Positions 27,137 to 36,470 of a stretch of 64,000 bases of DNA are shown here, piece by piece. The DNA is from Heracleum sosnowskyi (Eukaryota > Streptophyta > Magnoliopsida > Apiales > Apiaceae). Below the pieces are notes generated by a model. The model saw only the letters and a list, made by a program, of their open reading frames with translations, was not told the DNA's origin and did not search any database. The stretch spans positions 10,193,044-10,257,043 of the forward strand of contig CM061243.1 in the NCBI GenBank assembly GCA_030848705.1, in the 5' to 3' direction. Numbering within the stretch: position 1 is the stretch's first letter; each line of letters opens with the position of its first letter. Both the position numbers and the translations under genes were made by a program.

Positions 27137-27599
27137 TGTTGTTGGAGGAATTTCGTAACAACACAAATCAGAGGTTGCTGGAATAACGAAATATGAAAAT
27201 AGGGGGATTTATGATTTTTGGATGTTTGGGGGCTGGACTTGGGAGGTGTCTCGATTTGTCTCAGATATCGATCCCTTTGCCAAGATGCCTGCGTACCAAT
27301 TTATATTGGATCAAGCCCACGCAGTTCTGTGCAATTGTGTTTATACCTGAGAGACTTTAGGGATAAACTTTGTTAATGTGGTAAATTACCGATTTTATCT
27401 TGCATTATCTTGGCGTTGTGATATCTTCCTGATTTGAAAAATATCGTTTGGAGATATTTTTCGTTATTCGTTGATTGAGATTGATTCTTTTCTCGTTTCA
27501 GGGAGAGGATATTACTTAGTGTTCAAGTAATTAATTATTAATCTGAATTAATAATTATTAAACGGAGAAATTTGGACTATGCCAAAATGTGGCATAACA
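27137..27599 (-). repeat. LTR of the non-autonomous element (5' LTR on the minus strand)
   Basis: 463 bp partner of 25112-25574. Its minus-strand end is followed by the primer-binding site. Confidence 0.85.
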
Positions 27600-27743
27600 G
27601 TCTCTAATAATTTACTGCTGTAGTATATGCGAGTGGACTTAAATATAAGACCGGAGAATCCAAAGTACATGGCATCCGCAGAAGCCCGAAATAAAACCCT
27701 GATCCCTTGGTTTAGGCTATTAGCTAATAATCCATTATCATGC
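27600..27743 (-). pseudogene. Exon-like fragment interrupted by two retrotransposons
   Basis: Between the LTR element and the copia element a minus-strand frame is open across the whole segment (HDNGLLANSLNQG, then RVLFRASADAMYFGFSGLIF). It continues through the left element's target site into 25111-25066, where it stops. On the other side an AG acceptor-like site lies just beyond the copia insertion (about 32470). I do not recognise the protein. It could be a real last exon broken by insertions or a chance frame. Confidence 0.3.
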
Positions 27744-27748
27744 ACATT

Positions 27749-28024
27749 TGTTAGATAATTATTTTAATCTAAACATTATTTAGAAATAATTATAGCTGTT
27801 ATGTAGCTATAATATAGTTGGTTTGATTTAGTCAGGATAGTTATTAGAGGTGGTAGAGAAAAATAAGGAAGTGCATTCAAAGTGGGAGTTTGTTCCTATT
27901 TTGTAGCAGTAGTTGGTAGGATTTCTATTATTATGCTTTGTAATCGGTTTTAAAATTTTAATGTGAGAAAACATTCTTCCAAGCAATACAAACAAAGTGT
28001 GTGTGTGTTGACATCAGTGCTACA
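27749..28024 (+). repeat. 5' LTR of the copia element
   Basis: 276 bp, TG...CA. It matches 32187-32460 with one T/C change (near 27827) and one extra GT in the GTGTGTG run. Confidence 0.95.
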
Positions 28025-28077
28025 TCCGGTATCAAAGCTTCAACGATCAGCTAGAAGACGTGCTCAGCAAATTCGCC

Positions 28078-28673
28078 ATGGAAACACCTAAACCTAAGGA
28101 GACGTCGTTTGGTGTGAGTTATCCAATGCTTACAAAGACCAACTATGTTGTGTGGTCTCTCAAAATGAAAGTATTCATGCAAGCATACGGGGTGTGGGAA
28201 GCGATCGAACCAAAGGAAGAGAAGGGAGAGAAGGCTGTGATCGATGAGAAAATGGATAGGAAGGCTTTGGCTGTTATCTACCAAGGCATTTACTCGCCTT
28301 GGCTGAGAAGAAAACATCGAAAGATGCCTGGAACACCATCAAGATAATGTGCTTGGGAGCTGACAAAGTAAAGGCAGCAAAGTCTCAGACACTGAAGGGT
28401 GAATTCGAAGCCCTGAGCATGAAGGAAAGTGAGTCGCTAGATGACTTCTATTTGAAATTACACGGTCTGGTAACAAACATAAGGGCACTGGGTGAGACGA
28501 TAGAAGAAAGCTATGTGGTTAAGAAGCTTCTAAGAGCTGTTCCTTCTCGATTTCTCCATATTGCATCAGCGATCGAGCAATTTGGAAAATTAGAAGAGAT
28601 GTCAGTAGAAGAGGTGGTGGGCTCGTTAAAGGCCCATGTTCGAGGCCAAACAGACACAGGGTCAGGCCAATGA
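28078..28673 (+). pseudogene. gag of the copia element, frameshifted and truncated
   Basis: The frame opens at 28078 (METPKPKETSFG) and follows a copia Gag (LTKTNYVVWSLKMKVF). Near 28290-28300 the similarity shifts by one base into a second frame (EKKTSKDAWNTIK, later DDFYLKLHGLVTNIRALGE), consistent with a one-base deletion. That second frame, the same as pol, is stopped by TGA at 28671-28673 just before the zinc-knuckle region. Both lesions lie upstream of pol. Confidence 0.85.
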
Positions 28674-28682
28674 CAACTTCTG

Positions 28683-31600
28683 TTGACTGAAGAGGAATGG
28701 AGGCGAAGAGAAAATCAAGAGGGTGAATTATTGTTGACTCGTGAAGAATGGATGAAACGAAACAACAAGGGTGGGAACGAGTACAAGGGAAAGGAACCAG
28801 CTCGTGGAATACGTGACAGGAGCAAAGTACGTTGCTTCAATTGCCAGGGACTTGGGCATTTCGCTGCAGAGTGCAGGAAACCCCGTCATGACAGAGAGAT
28901 ACGTAAGGAGGTAAACCTGTCACAAATACAAGGAGATGAGCCGGCCTTGTTGGTGGCTGAAATCGAGAATAAGGAGAAAGTCAGCATGTTGGTAAAGGAA
29001 GGAAACGCGTTCCCAAAGCTGCGAGCAAAGGGCGAGTCACAGAGACGATCACAAGTGTGGTACCTGGATAATGGATCCAGCAACCACATGACTGGCGAGG
29101 AAGGGAAGTTCAAAACCTTGGACAAAAGCGTGACAGGACAGGTTAAATTTGGTGATGGGTCTGTGGTATACATACGAGGAAAGGGCGATATCTCATTCAA
29201 GTGTAAGAACGGGGAAGGCAGAGTGTTCAAAGACGTGTACTTTATACCCGATCTTTGCAACAACATAATAAGCTTGGGACAATTGTCCGAGGGTGGAAGT
29301 AAAATTGTGATGGACGGGGAGTACCTGTGGGTCTATGAACAAAGTGGGAGAACGTTAATGAAGGTGAAAAAGTCTGAGAATCGCTTGTACAAAATTAGTC
29401 TTGAAGACAATGGCCCCATGTGTTTGATGTCAAGAGTAGAGCAGGAGACATGGCTGTGGCATAATCGCCTTGGCCACGTGAATTTTCAGGCCCTCGAATT
29501 AATGTCAAGGGAGAAGATGGCTAGAGGGATTCCAAAGCTTGTTCAACCAACTAGGAGATGCGAGGGCTGTTTGATGTCAAAGCAGCCCAGGAGCCCATTC
29601 CCATCGAGTACAACGTTTAAATTCGGAAAGAAGCTAGAGCTGGTGTATGCAGACCTGTGCGGACCTATCACGCCCACTACACAAGGAGGTAACCTTTATT
29701 TTCTTTTACTTGTAGATGACTTTAGTAGAAAAATGTGGGTGTATTTGTTGAAGGAGAAGAGTAGTGCATTTGATACGTTCAAGAAGTTCAAGTCTTTGGT
29801 TGAAAATAGAAGTGAGTTGAAAATCAAAATGTTAAGAACGGATCGAGGAGGAGAGTTTTGCTCAAAAGAGTTCAACTCGTTTTGTGAGGACTCAGGGATT
29901 GAACGCCAATATACCGCCCCATACACCCCGCAGCAAAACGGGGTGGTTGAAAGGAGGAATAGAACAGTAGCAGCCATGGTCAGAAGTTTCATCAAGGAGT
30001 CACAGCTACCGTCATGGATGTGGGGTGAGGCTGTAAGGCACTCAATTTATGTGCTAAACAGACTACCAACTCGAGTGCTGGAGGGAAAAACACCATATGA
30101 AGCATGGAGTGGAAGGGTGCCAGATTTAAGCCATTTAAAAGTGTTTGGTTGCTGCGTGTACATGAAGATACCATCTGTGAACGTTAAGAAATTAGACGAT
30201 CGAAGCCGAAGGGTGATTTATCTTGGGAGAGAACCAGGGACTAAGGGTAATAGGCTGTATGACCCCATGACGAGATCAATGCATATAAGCAGGGATGTAG
30301 TATTCTTTGAAGACGAGTTTTGGTCATGGGAACAAGCTGAAACCACTGAAATGTTGATTCCAGGACAAGTACTGGAGTTTGAAGAAACACCAGTGGTTGA
30401 ACGTCGCGACACAACAGAACAGGAGGAGAGAACACCTGTTCAAACACCTCGTGACACAACAGGGGGTGAGTTCACAGGAAACACTGATATATCGAGTGCT
30501 GAGAGCAGCGAACCGCGACGATACAGGCCATTATATGAAATATACAACGAAACTGAGATGATAGAAATGATTGATGAGATCATGTTACTAAAGGCGGAAG
30601 AGCCCACACATTACAGTGAAGCAGCAAGTGAGCAGGAGTGGGTGAAGGCCATGAAAACCGAAGTTGAAATGATTGAAAAAAACAACACCTGGGAGCTTAC
30701 CGATTTACCAGCTGGGCATAAACTTGTGGGGTTGAAATGGGTCTATAAACTGAAGAAAGACATAGAAGGGAACGTAGTAAAGCATAAAGCCAGACTTGTG
30801 GCGAAGGGATATGTGCAGAGAAAAGGGATAGATTACAATGAAGTGTTCGCTCCTGTAGCAAGGTTGGAAACCATAAGGTTGTTACTAGCACTGGCAGCAA
30901 AAGAAGGATGGCAGGTGCACCACCTTGACGTGAAGTCAGCATTTTTAAACGGAGAATTACTTGAGGAAGTGTACGTTACTCAGCCGGAAGGGTTTGTTAA
31001 GAAAGGACAAGAATCCAAAGTGTATCGTTTATTGAAGGCGTTGTACGGGCTTAGACAGGCCCCAAGGGCATGGAATGCAAGGCTAGATAAGTGCTTAACA
31101 GAATTGGGGTTTGTGAAGTGCAAACACGAACAGGCTGTGTACACGAGGTATAAAAAGGAGAGTGTACTAATAGTAGGCGTGTATGTGGATGATCTGATAA
31201 TTACAGGTGCTAGTTCAACAGAGATCGATGAATTCAAGAGGGAAATGAACCAACAGTTTGAAATGAGCGACTTGGGTCTATTATCGTATTATTTGGGAAT
31301 TGAAGTCAGTCAGAGTTGCTCAGGTATTACGTTGAAACAGGCTGCATATGCAAAACGAATCCTTCAGAAAGCTGGGATGGTGAGTTGTAATCTGACAAGA
31401 TGTCCCATGGATCAGAAACTCCAGCTGGACAAGGATGAAGGTGGAGAACTGGTGAATGCTACTGAATATCGATGCATTGTTGGAAGCTTGAGGTACTTAA
31501 CTCACACTCGTCCTGATATAACATATGCTGTGGGTGTCGTTAGCAGATTTATGGAGCAACCAACAGTCAAACATAAACAGGCGGTGAAGCAAATACTGAG

Positions 31601-32156
31601 GTATATAAAAGGAACGATATGCTATGTCCTGAGATACACACGCGATAGCTACAGAAATGCACTATCTGGTTATACAGACAGTGACCTCGCTGGAGATGTG
31701 GTTGACAGGAGAAGCACGGGAGGAATGTGTTTCTACCTAAATGGGAATTTGATATCGTGGACATCACAAAAACAGAGGGTGATAGCATTATCGTCATGTG
31801 AAGCTGAGTATATGGCGGCTACGCTAGCAGCATGTCAGAGCATTTGGTTACGAGGTCTGTTAAAGGAGGTGTCGAGACAACAGGTTGGATCAGTCATATT
31901 ATACATTGATAATAAGTCTGCAATAGAGCTGATGAAAAATCCCGTGCTGCATGGGAGGAGTAAGCATATAGACGTGAGGTTTCACTTCATTCGGGAGTGC
32001 ATCGAGCGAGGGGAACTAGTGGTTCAGTTCGTTGGCACACAAGAGCAAAAGGCAGACATTCTAACGAAGGCACTTGGACGTGTCAAGTTCGAGATCATGC
32101 GAGAGCAGATTGGAGTCTGTGACATTGCAGCAGAAGAGTCTAAGGTGAAGACGTAG
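28683..32156 (+). CDS. pol: Copia pol polyprotein (zinc knuckle, protease, integrase, RT, RNase H)
   Basis: An uninterrupted frame of 1157 codons. Visible in order: CCHC knuckle CFNCQGLGHFAAEC (residues 51-64); protease site LDNGSSNHM (about 128-136), where the usual DTG/DSG reads DNG; pre-integrase HHCC (WHNRLGH...CEGC); integrase core with YADLCGP, RTDRGGEF and PQQNGVVERRNR; reverse transcriptase with YVDDLIITG (YVDD at 31182-31193); RNase H with SSCEAEYMA and DNKSAIEL. In the element the frame is joined to gag upstream, so there is no start codon of its own; the left limit is simply the first codon region after the TGA. It is well preserved, as expected from the near-identical LTRs. Confidence 0.93.
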   Translation: MTEEEWRRRENQEGELLLTREEWMKRNNKGGNEYKGKEPARGIRDRSKVRCFNCQGLGHFAAECRKPRHDREIRKEVNLSQIQGDEPALLVAEIENKEKVSMLVKEGNAFPKLRAKGESQRRSQVWYLDNGSSNHMTGEEGKFKTLDKSVTGQVKFGDGSVVYIRGKGDISFKCKNGEGRVFKDVYFIPDLCNNIISLGQLSEGGSKIVMDGEYLWVYEQSGRTLMKVKKSENRLYKISLEDNGPMCLMSRVEQETWLWHNRLGHVNFQALELMSREKMARGIPKLVQPTRRCEGCLMSKQPRSPFPSSTTFKFGKKLELVYADLCGPITPTTQGGNLYFLLLVDDFSRKMWVYLLKEKSSAFDTFKKFKSLVENRSELKIKMLRTDRGGEFCSKEFNSFCEDSGIERQYTAPYTPQQNGVVERRNRTVAAMVRSFIKESQLPSWMWGEAVRHSIYVLNRLPTRVLEGKTPYEAWSGRVPDLSHLKVFGCCVYMKIPSVNVKKLDDRSRRVIYLGREPGTKGNRLYDPMTRSMHISRDVVFFEDEFWSWEQAETTEMLIPGQVLEFEETPVVERRDTTEQEERTPVQTPRDTTGGEFTGNTDISSAESSEPRRYRPLYEIYNETEMIEMIDEIMLLKAEEPTHYSEAASEQEWVKAMKTEVEMIEKNNTWELTDLPAGHKLVGLKWVYKLKKDIEGNVVKHKARLVAKGYVQRKGIDYNEVFAPVARLETIRLLLALAAKEGWQVHHLDVKSAFLNGELLEEVYVTQPEGFVKKGQESKVYRLLKALYGLRQAPRAWNARLDKCLTELGFVKCKHEQAVYTRYKKESVLIVGVYVDDLIITGASSTEIDEFKREMNQQFEMSDLGLLSYYLGIEVSQSCSGITLKQAAYAKRILQKAGMVSCNLTRCPMDQKLQLDKDEGGELVNATEYRCIVGSLRYLTHTRPDITYAVGVVSRFMEQPTVKHKQAVKQILRYIKGTICYVLRYTRDSYRNALSGYTDSDLAGDVVDRRSTGGMCFYLNGNLISWTSQKQRVIALSSCEAEYMAATLAACQSIWLRGLLKEVSRQQVGSVILYIDNKSAIELMKNPVLHGRSKHIDVRFHFIRECIERGELVVQFVGTQEQKADILTKALGRVKFEIMREQIGVCDIAAEESKVKT

Positions 32157-32186
32157 TCATGTGAATGTTTAGATTAGGGGGGAATG

Positions 32187-32460
32187 TGTTAGATAATTAT
32201 TTTAATCTAAACATTATTTAGAAATAATTATAGCTGTTATGTAGCTATAATATAGTTGGTTTGATTCAGTCAGGATAGTTATTAGAGGTGGTAGAGAAAA
32301 ATAAGGAAGTGCATTCAAAGTGGGAGTTTGTTCCTATTTTGTAGCAGTAGTTGGTAGGATTTCTATTATTATGCTTTGTAATCGGTTTTAAAATTTTAAT
32401 GTGAGAAAACATTCTTCCAAGCAATACAAACAAAGTGTGTGTGTTGACATCAGTGCTACA
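32187..32460 (+). repeat. 3' LTR of the copia element
   Basis: 274 bp, begins TGTTAGATAATT, ends GTGCTACA, followed directly by the target copy ACATT. Confidence 0.95.
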
Positions 32461-32931
32461 ACATTCAGTGCTCAAACAATGAAACTGAGAATGGCTAGTG
32501 CTAAGCTAAAGAGGTTAAGTAACCAATGTCCCATGTCCTAGATAACTATATCAGATTCTAGTTCACAGATTTTTGAACAGAGAAAATATATTTCGATCAC
32601 AAACCTAACAGCGAAAAAATATTTCACAAACCTATTCTCGTTCGGTGATTAAGTGCATAAGTATACTTCGGCAAATAGATGTAATAATTATAGGCTGCAA
32701 ACCAAAAGTTGCACAATGTCTGAAGATTTACGCAGTTAACATCACAAAAACCACCAGAGGCCAAGAATTTATATATTTCTCTGTAGCTTAGAACGGTTAA
32801 GTAAAGATCTAGTAAGTACATCTTTAATTCTTCGTCATAAAGGCAAGATTTTGTAGAACTCTTAACAAATTGTTTCAGGAAACTAGATCAACTAGGACTG
32901 AAACAGAGCATCAGGTGAACCAGGGTACAAA

Positions 32932-33273
32932 TTAAGCTTCTTTTACTTTGAAAGTGATTTTGATACAACCCTTAGCATTATGCCCATACTTACGACAAGT
33001 GTAGCACCAACTAACATTCCTACAATCCCTAGCCATATGCCCATGCTGGCCACAATTATAACAGTCGCCAATGCCAACAAGCTGTCTATAAGAATCTCTT
33101 CCTCTACCGCAAGAAACGCTCTTACGAACGTTCTTAAAAAAGCCTTCGGTTTTAACATCGGAATAATCAACGAACAAGTTATCGCCACCATTATTTGGTT
33201 TGATGAATCCATAGCCCTTCTGATGGTTGAACCCAACCACTACACCGCCAAGTCGTGTACTCTCTTCAGCCAT
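32932..33273 (-). CDS. Short cold-shock-domain protein with two CCHC zinc knuckles (CSP/GRP2-like)
   Basis: Single-exon gene, 113 residues, of the plant cold-shock protein family that binds RNA and single-stranded DNA. Residues 8-46 are the first part of a cold-shock domain (FNHQKGYGFIKPNNGG, then LFV). The second half of the domain and most of the glycine-rich linker are missing: the protein passes through GRGRD to CCHC knuckles at C71-C74-H79-C84 and C90-C93-H98-C103. The aromatic tryptophan normally before the FN is replaced (VGFN for the usual KWFN), and the usual LFVH reads LFVD. It is therefore either a reduced member or a decaying copy. The TATA region upstream (33371-33492) is shared with TFIIF-alpha. 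Confidence 0.75.
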   Translation of the reverse strand: MAEESTRLGGVVVGFNHQKGYGFIKPNNGGDNLFVDYSDVKTEGFFKNVRKSVSCGRGRDSYRQLVGIGDCYNCGQHGHMARDCRNVSWCYTCRKYGHNAKGCIKITFKVKEA

Positions 33274-33370
33274 TGTAGAAAAAACAGAATATTAAAATGC
33301 TTGGAACTATTTCTCTTTCTCTCTCTCTGAATATAATGTGTGTACGTTCTTTGTAGAACTTGGAACAGTG

Positions 33371-33492
33371 CAAGGCAACGATGATCTATATGTATAAATA
33401 GATAGGAGGATGCATAGAGGGAGAAAAACCAAAAGCTTGTTTGATTTGGAATTTTCAGAGTTGGCGGTGTTGCATCAAATCAAATTCTAATA
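33371..33492 (-). promoter_or_regulatory. Shared promoter block, copy A (cold-shock gene)
   Basis: About 100 bp upstream of the start codon. On the plus strand it begins AGGCAACGATGAT, contains GTATAAATAGATAGG (TATTTATA on the minus strand) and ends GGCGGTGTTGCATCAAATCA. The same ordered blocks occur at 49345-49456 and 51001-51097. It probably holds the core promoter. Confidence 0.6.
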
Positions 33493-33560
33493 AATTCGGG
33501 AAAAATAAATAAATTCTAATAAAGATTAAAATAAAAATAAAGTACCGGTCTAATAGTTTT

Positions 33561-33742
33561 GGCCTCCGATTTTTTTATCATTGCAATGTACGGTTTTTTA
33601 TTCGAATTTAGTTTTCAAAACTTTTCTTTAGCAAAAGTTTCACATAAATTTGGCCTCCGTTTTTTGATCATTGCCATGCACGATTTTTCATTCGAATTTA
33701 GTTTTCAAAACTTTTCTTTAGCAAAAGTTTCCATAAATTTAA
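33561..33742. repeat. 91-bp tandem duplication
   Basis: GGCCTCCGATTTTTTTATCA at 33561 and GGCCTCCGTTTTTTGATCAT at 33652 start two copies sharing TTCGAATTTAGTTTTCAAAA and CTTTTCTTTAGCAAAAGTTT. Non-coding. Confidence 0.8.
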
Positions 33743-34047
33743 AATCTTTCAATAACATGTATCTACTGGAGCTGAATCTAATGAAACTAAATTCAACTGC
33801 ACACTAAACTTTGATCTACGCCAAATTGAGTTAACTCGAGTCGAATAAGGTGTCAATCAAATTTGTCATGTCTTAACTTATATTTTTTGCAGTAAAATTA
33901 TTCCATATCTATTTCCATCAAGAAATTAGTCCAAAATATGTCATGAAGTCAAAAAGAGAAAAATAAGAAAACTGCACGTAATATTACATGCAATGTTTGC
34001 ATATGACCAATTCACTTTGTTACAAATCTGTATCCTTATTATATAAA

Positions 34048-34076
34048 CTAACATAAAAGCTCGTGCGAGGCACGAA
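34048..34076 (-). mobile_element. Helitron 3' end (minus orientation)
   Basis: Read on the minus strand, a 6-bp stem hairpin TCGTGCCTCGCACGA is followed by GCTTTTATG and TTAG|T, close to the Helitron 3' pattern (hairpin, about 10 nt, CTRR, T) with C changed to T. The body would extend to the right; its 5' end was not found. Confidence 0.45.
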
Positions 34077-34589
34077 CCGATAGCTTAAATTGTGTTTATA
34101 AATTATTCTATGCATGATCATTATCGTTTCAAGTAGCTATATGATTGATATATATAGAGTTTTTTCTTATTGATGATATATGTAGCTATTTTGGGTGCAT
34201 ACTTAAATATGTTCAAGTTTTTAATTTAGAAATTAATACGAGTATTACTAATAGCTGTCATGTTAGTTTACAATTTTTTTTGCGGGATAGAATAGATACT
34301 GGGTGTTCTAGATGAGTTTTAGAACATTGCAATCCTAAATTTTCTTCCAATTCTTCAAGATGTTACATTCTGGAGAGTAGGTTTTATTACTGATTTTGAT
34401 CAAAAGCCTTCGTAAATCTTATAATACTCTACTTAGGTCTTGCGCTTTCAGTTCTTAAAACTTTCTTTCTAACTCGTTCATATCTTTTCTTGCAATTTGT
34501 TGATTTTAAGCATTCTTTTCCTTTGTTTCGCTTCCTCTATCTTTCAGACTTTCAAAACATCGAATAATTCAGTGCCAAGTAATTATCCC

Positions 34590-35085
34590 AAATGCAACAA
34601 CTTGGGTAATCCACAAACCCACCCCAAGTTCCCAAAATATCATGATTTGTTGGTGCAATTTGTAGTAATACTTTGTGTTATAAACTGAACTAAAGTCCCA
34701 ACTATTCTCGATTTTGAGACTCGAGTGGTACAAACTCCCCCACTTAAACTCTTGACGACATCGTTAGATCTGAAGGGATAGCTCATAGGTCGAAGATCGT
34801 ACATCTCTAGCGATTGTGAGATAATACTGGCTAGTTTATGTCCCCACCTCTGGACCTCAGTCCATTGTGAAATAATACCACCAGTCTTCGTGTCCCCACC
34901 TCCAACAACTTCACGAATCAACCGCCGACCAATTGGCCCAAATGCAATAACGTGGGTAATCCACAAACCCACCACAGGTCTCGAAAAGATCTTGATTGTT
35001 GGTGCACTTAGTAGTTGTACTTTGTCTTATAAACTGTACTAAAGCCTCCACATTTCTCGATGTGAGACTCAGGTGTTACAATATG
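34590..35085. repeat. Two diverged copies of a 145-bp segment inside Helitron-flanked DNA
   Basis: GGGTAATCCACAAACCCACC occurs at 34603 and 34953. Each copy continues through TTGGTGCA, CTTTGT(G/C)TTATAAACTG and TCTCGAT to GTTACAA or GGTACAA. The spacer between them has no recognised domain. Possible captured host sequence. Confidence 0.5.
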
Positions 35086-35308
35086 TTTTAATTTAATAAT
35101 ATTTCAATCTATTATCAATATTAGTTCTTTATATATATATATATTAAAATAATTTTCAAATACAATAATTTTTTTTAATTTTACTACTAAAATTTTAAAA
35201 CATAATTATATTTAAATGACCTGGGTATATCTAACTGATAATAATATTAACATTCGTGAAATATTATTTGCTATTATAACTTCAATTCTCATATTTTGTT
35301 GCATGAAC

Positions 35309-35334
35309 CCGTGCAAGGCACGGTCATTTTCTAG
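35309..35334 (+). mobile_element. Helitron 3' end (plus orientation)
   Basis: Textbook terminus: perfect 6-bp stem CCGTGCAAGGCACGG (35309-35323), then TCATTTT, CTAG (35331-35334) and a host T. The body extends to the left. A possible 5' end is A|TCCTTATTATATAAACTAAC at 34033, which would overlap the minus-oriented end at 34048, so the pairing is uncertain. Confidence 0.65.
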
Positions 35335-35952
35335 TGATTAAAATAAAATTTTATTCTTTGCTGTTTAAATATTATATTTAGTTATACTTGTACATATTTT
35401 GTTCGTCTCGTTATAATATACTTACTTTAATTTATATAGATAATTTGATTGATCGGGGCCTATGATTTTAAATAACCCGGGGTGTATAATGTGATCGATC
35501 CGATCATAATATATTTGTATGCTATATAATATCTTGTCTTCTAAAATTTGTTAACTGGACTATATATTTTTATCTATTTATTTTTTACACAAATTAGTAT
35601 CACCAAGTATTTTTCCAACCCAAATTTATGTGTTTATATTGTCTAACGTTTTCAACATGACCATATAATCCGTTTAATTTTTTTTGTTGTACTATCTATT
35701 TATTTTTATTATCTCATCTTTTAATTTATTTTAATTCGAAACAAATAGTTTTCATATGTCATATATATGTATATTTTAATCCAATTCCAAATAACTAATT
35801 ATTTACTTCCATAAAATGACATTAAAATTCATGTGATAATAATTAAAAATGTCTCATATACACAATGCATCCAATCTAATTATAAATCTACTCACTTTTA
35901 TTATATCTATCTATTTATATTGTATTATTAAAACCGAAACATTGAAAGTTTT

Positions 35953-36168
35953 GTAGTCAGTCGGTACGGTACTCGTATTTTGGTATTTGCACTTTAGTTT
36001 TTTGTTTTTACAACTTAACCTTAATTTATTAAAAACAACGATTTTGATCAAAAATATAATGTAGTCGGTCGGTTAGAATGATACTTATATTTTGATATTT
36101 GCACTTTAATCCCTTTACTTTTGCAACTTGACCTTGATTTATTAAAAACAACAATTTTAATTAAAATA
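35953..36168. repeat. 108-bp tandem duplication
   Basis: GTAGTCAGTCGGTACGGTAC at 35953 and GTAGTCGGTCGGTTAGAATG at 36061 begin two diverged copies with shared GATATTTGCACTTTA-like and ATTTATTAAAAACAAC blocks. Non-coding. Confidence 0.75.
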
Positions 36169-36416
36169 TATTTTTTAAATATTGTTAAACAATTTTAGTA
36201 TATAGTTTTGTATGATATTTTAATAATTAAAAAATAAATATTATAAATATACTTTGCAAACATACTCTTAAAAAAGAATTAAAAAAATAAAATTTAATAA
36301 ACATTATAAATCACCTTGATTTTTACTTAAAAGTTTAAATAATAATTAATATATGATTAAGAATGATGTCAGATTTATGTAATGTGATTTTTCACTCAAA
36401 ACCAAAAGAGGTCATG

Positions 36417-36470
36417 TAGCTTAATGGTTATAAAAATGATTTCCTTAGGGAAGGTCAGAGGTTCGATTTT
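36417..36470 (+). other. tRNA-like Pol III promoter (SINE or tRNA relic)
   Basis: Box A TAGCTTAATGG (36417-36427) and box B GGTTCGATTTT (36460-36470) are spaced as in a tRNA gene. The flanks do not fold into a clear acceptor stem and no anticodon arm is convincing, so it is more likely a SINE head or decayed tRNA. Confidence 0.35.

Larger units (their letters stand above)
25112..27599 (-). mobile_element. Non-autonomous LTR retrotransposon (LARD/TRIM-like, gypsy-type PBS)
   Basis: Two direct LTRs of 463 bp (25112-25574, 27137-27599) enclose 1.56 kb. Near-matching target copies GTCTA/GTCTC flank it. On the minus strand a primer-binding-like TTGGCGCTAGAAGGAGGGG follows the 5' LTR (27135-27117) and a polypurine tract around TGGGGGCTTG precedes the 3' LTR, so the element points left. 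The same primer site follows the large LTR at 61448-62911. The interior has no gag, protease, RT or integrase motifs; the longest minus frames (26575-26931, 26840-27094) show no domain. It must have moved with proteins from another element. The LTRs differ at roughly 4% of positions. Confidence 0.85.
27749..32460 (+). mobile_element. Ty1/copia retrotransposon, full length and young
   Basis: The element is flanked by the perfect 5-bp duplication ACATT (27744-27748, 32461-32465). The LTRs (27749-28024 and 32187-32460) begin TG, end CA and differ by one substitution and one GT unit. A primer site resembling the initiator-Met tRNA complement (GGTATCAAAGC) starts at 28029, and a polypurine tract AGGGGGGAA precedes the 3' LTR. 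Domain order is gag, zinc knuckle, protease, integrase, reverse transcriptase, RNase H, which is copia order. Gag carries a frameshift and a stop codon, so this copy could not make Gag itself although pol is open. Confidence 0.95.

Noticed and set aside
34497..34975. Frames around a duplicated 145-bp segment
   Set aside because: No recognisable protein; the repeated unit keeps similar short frames open on both strands.
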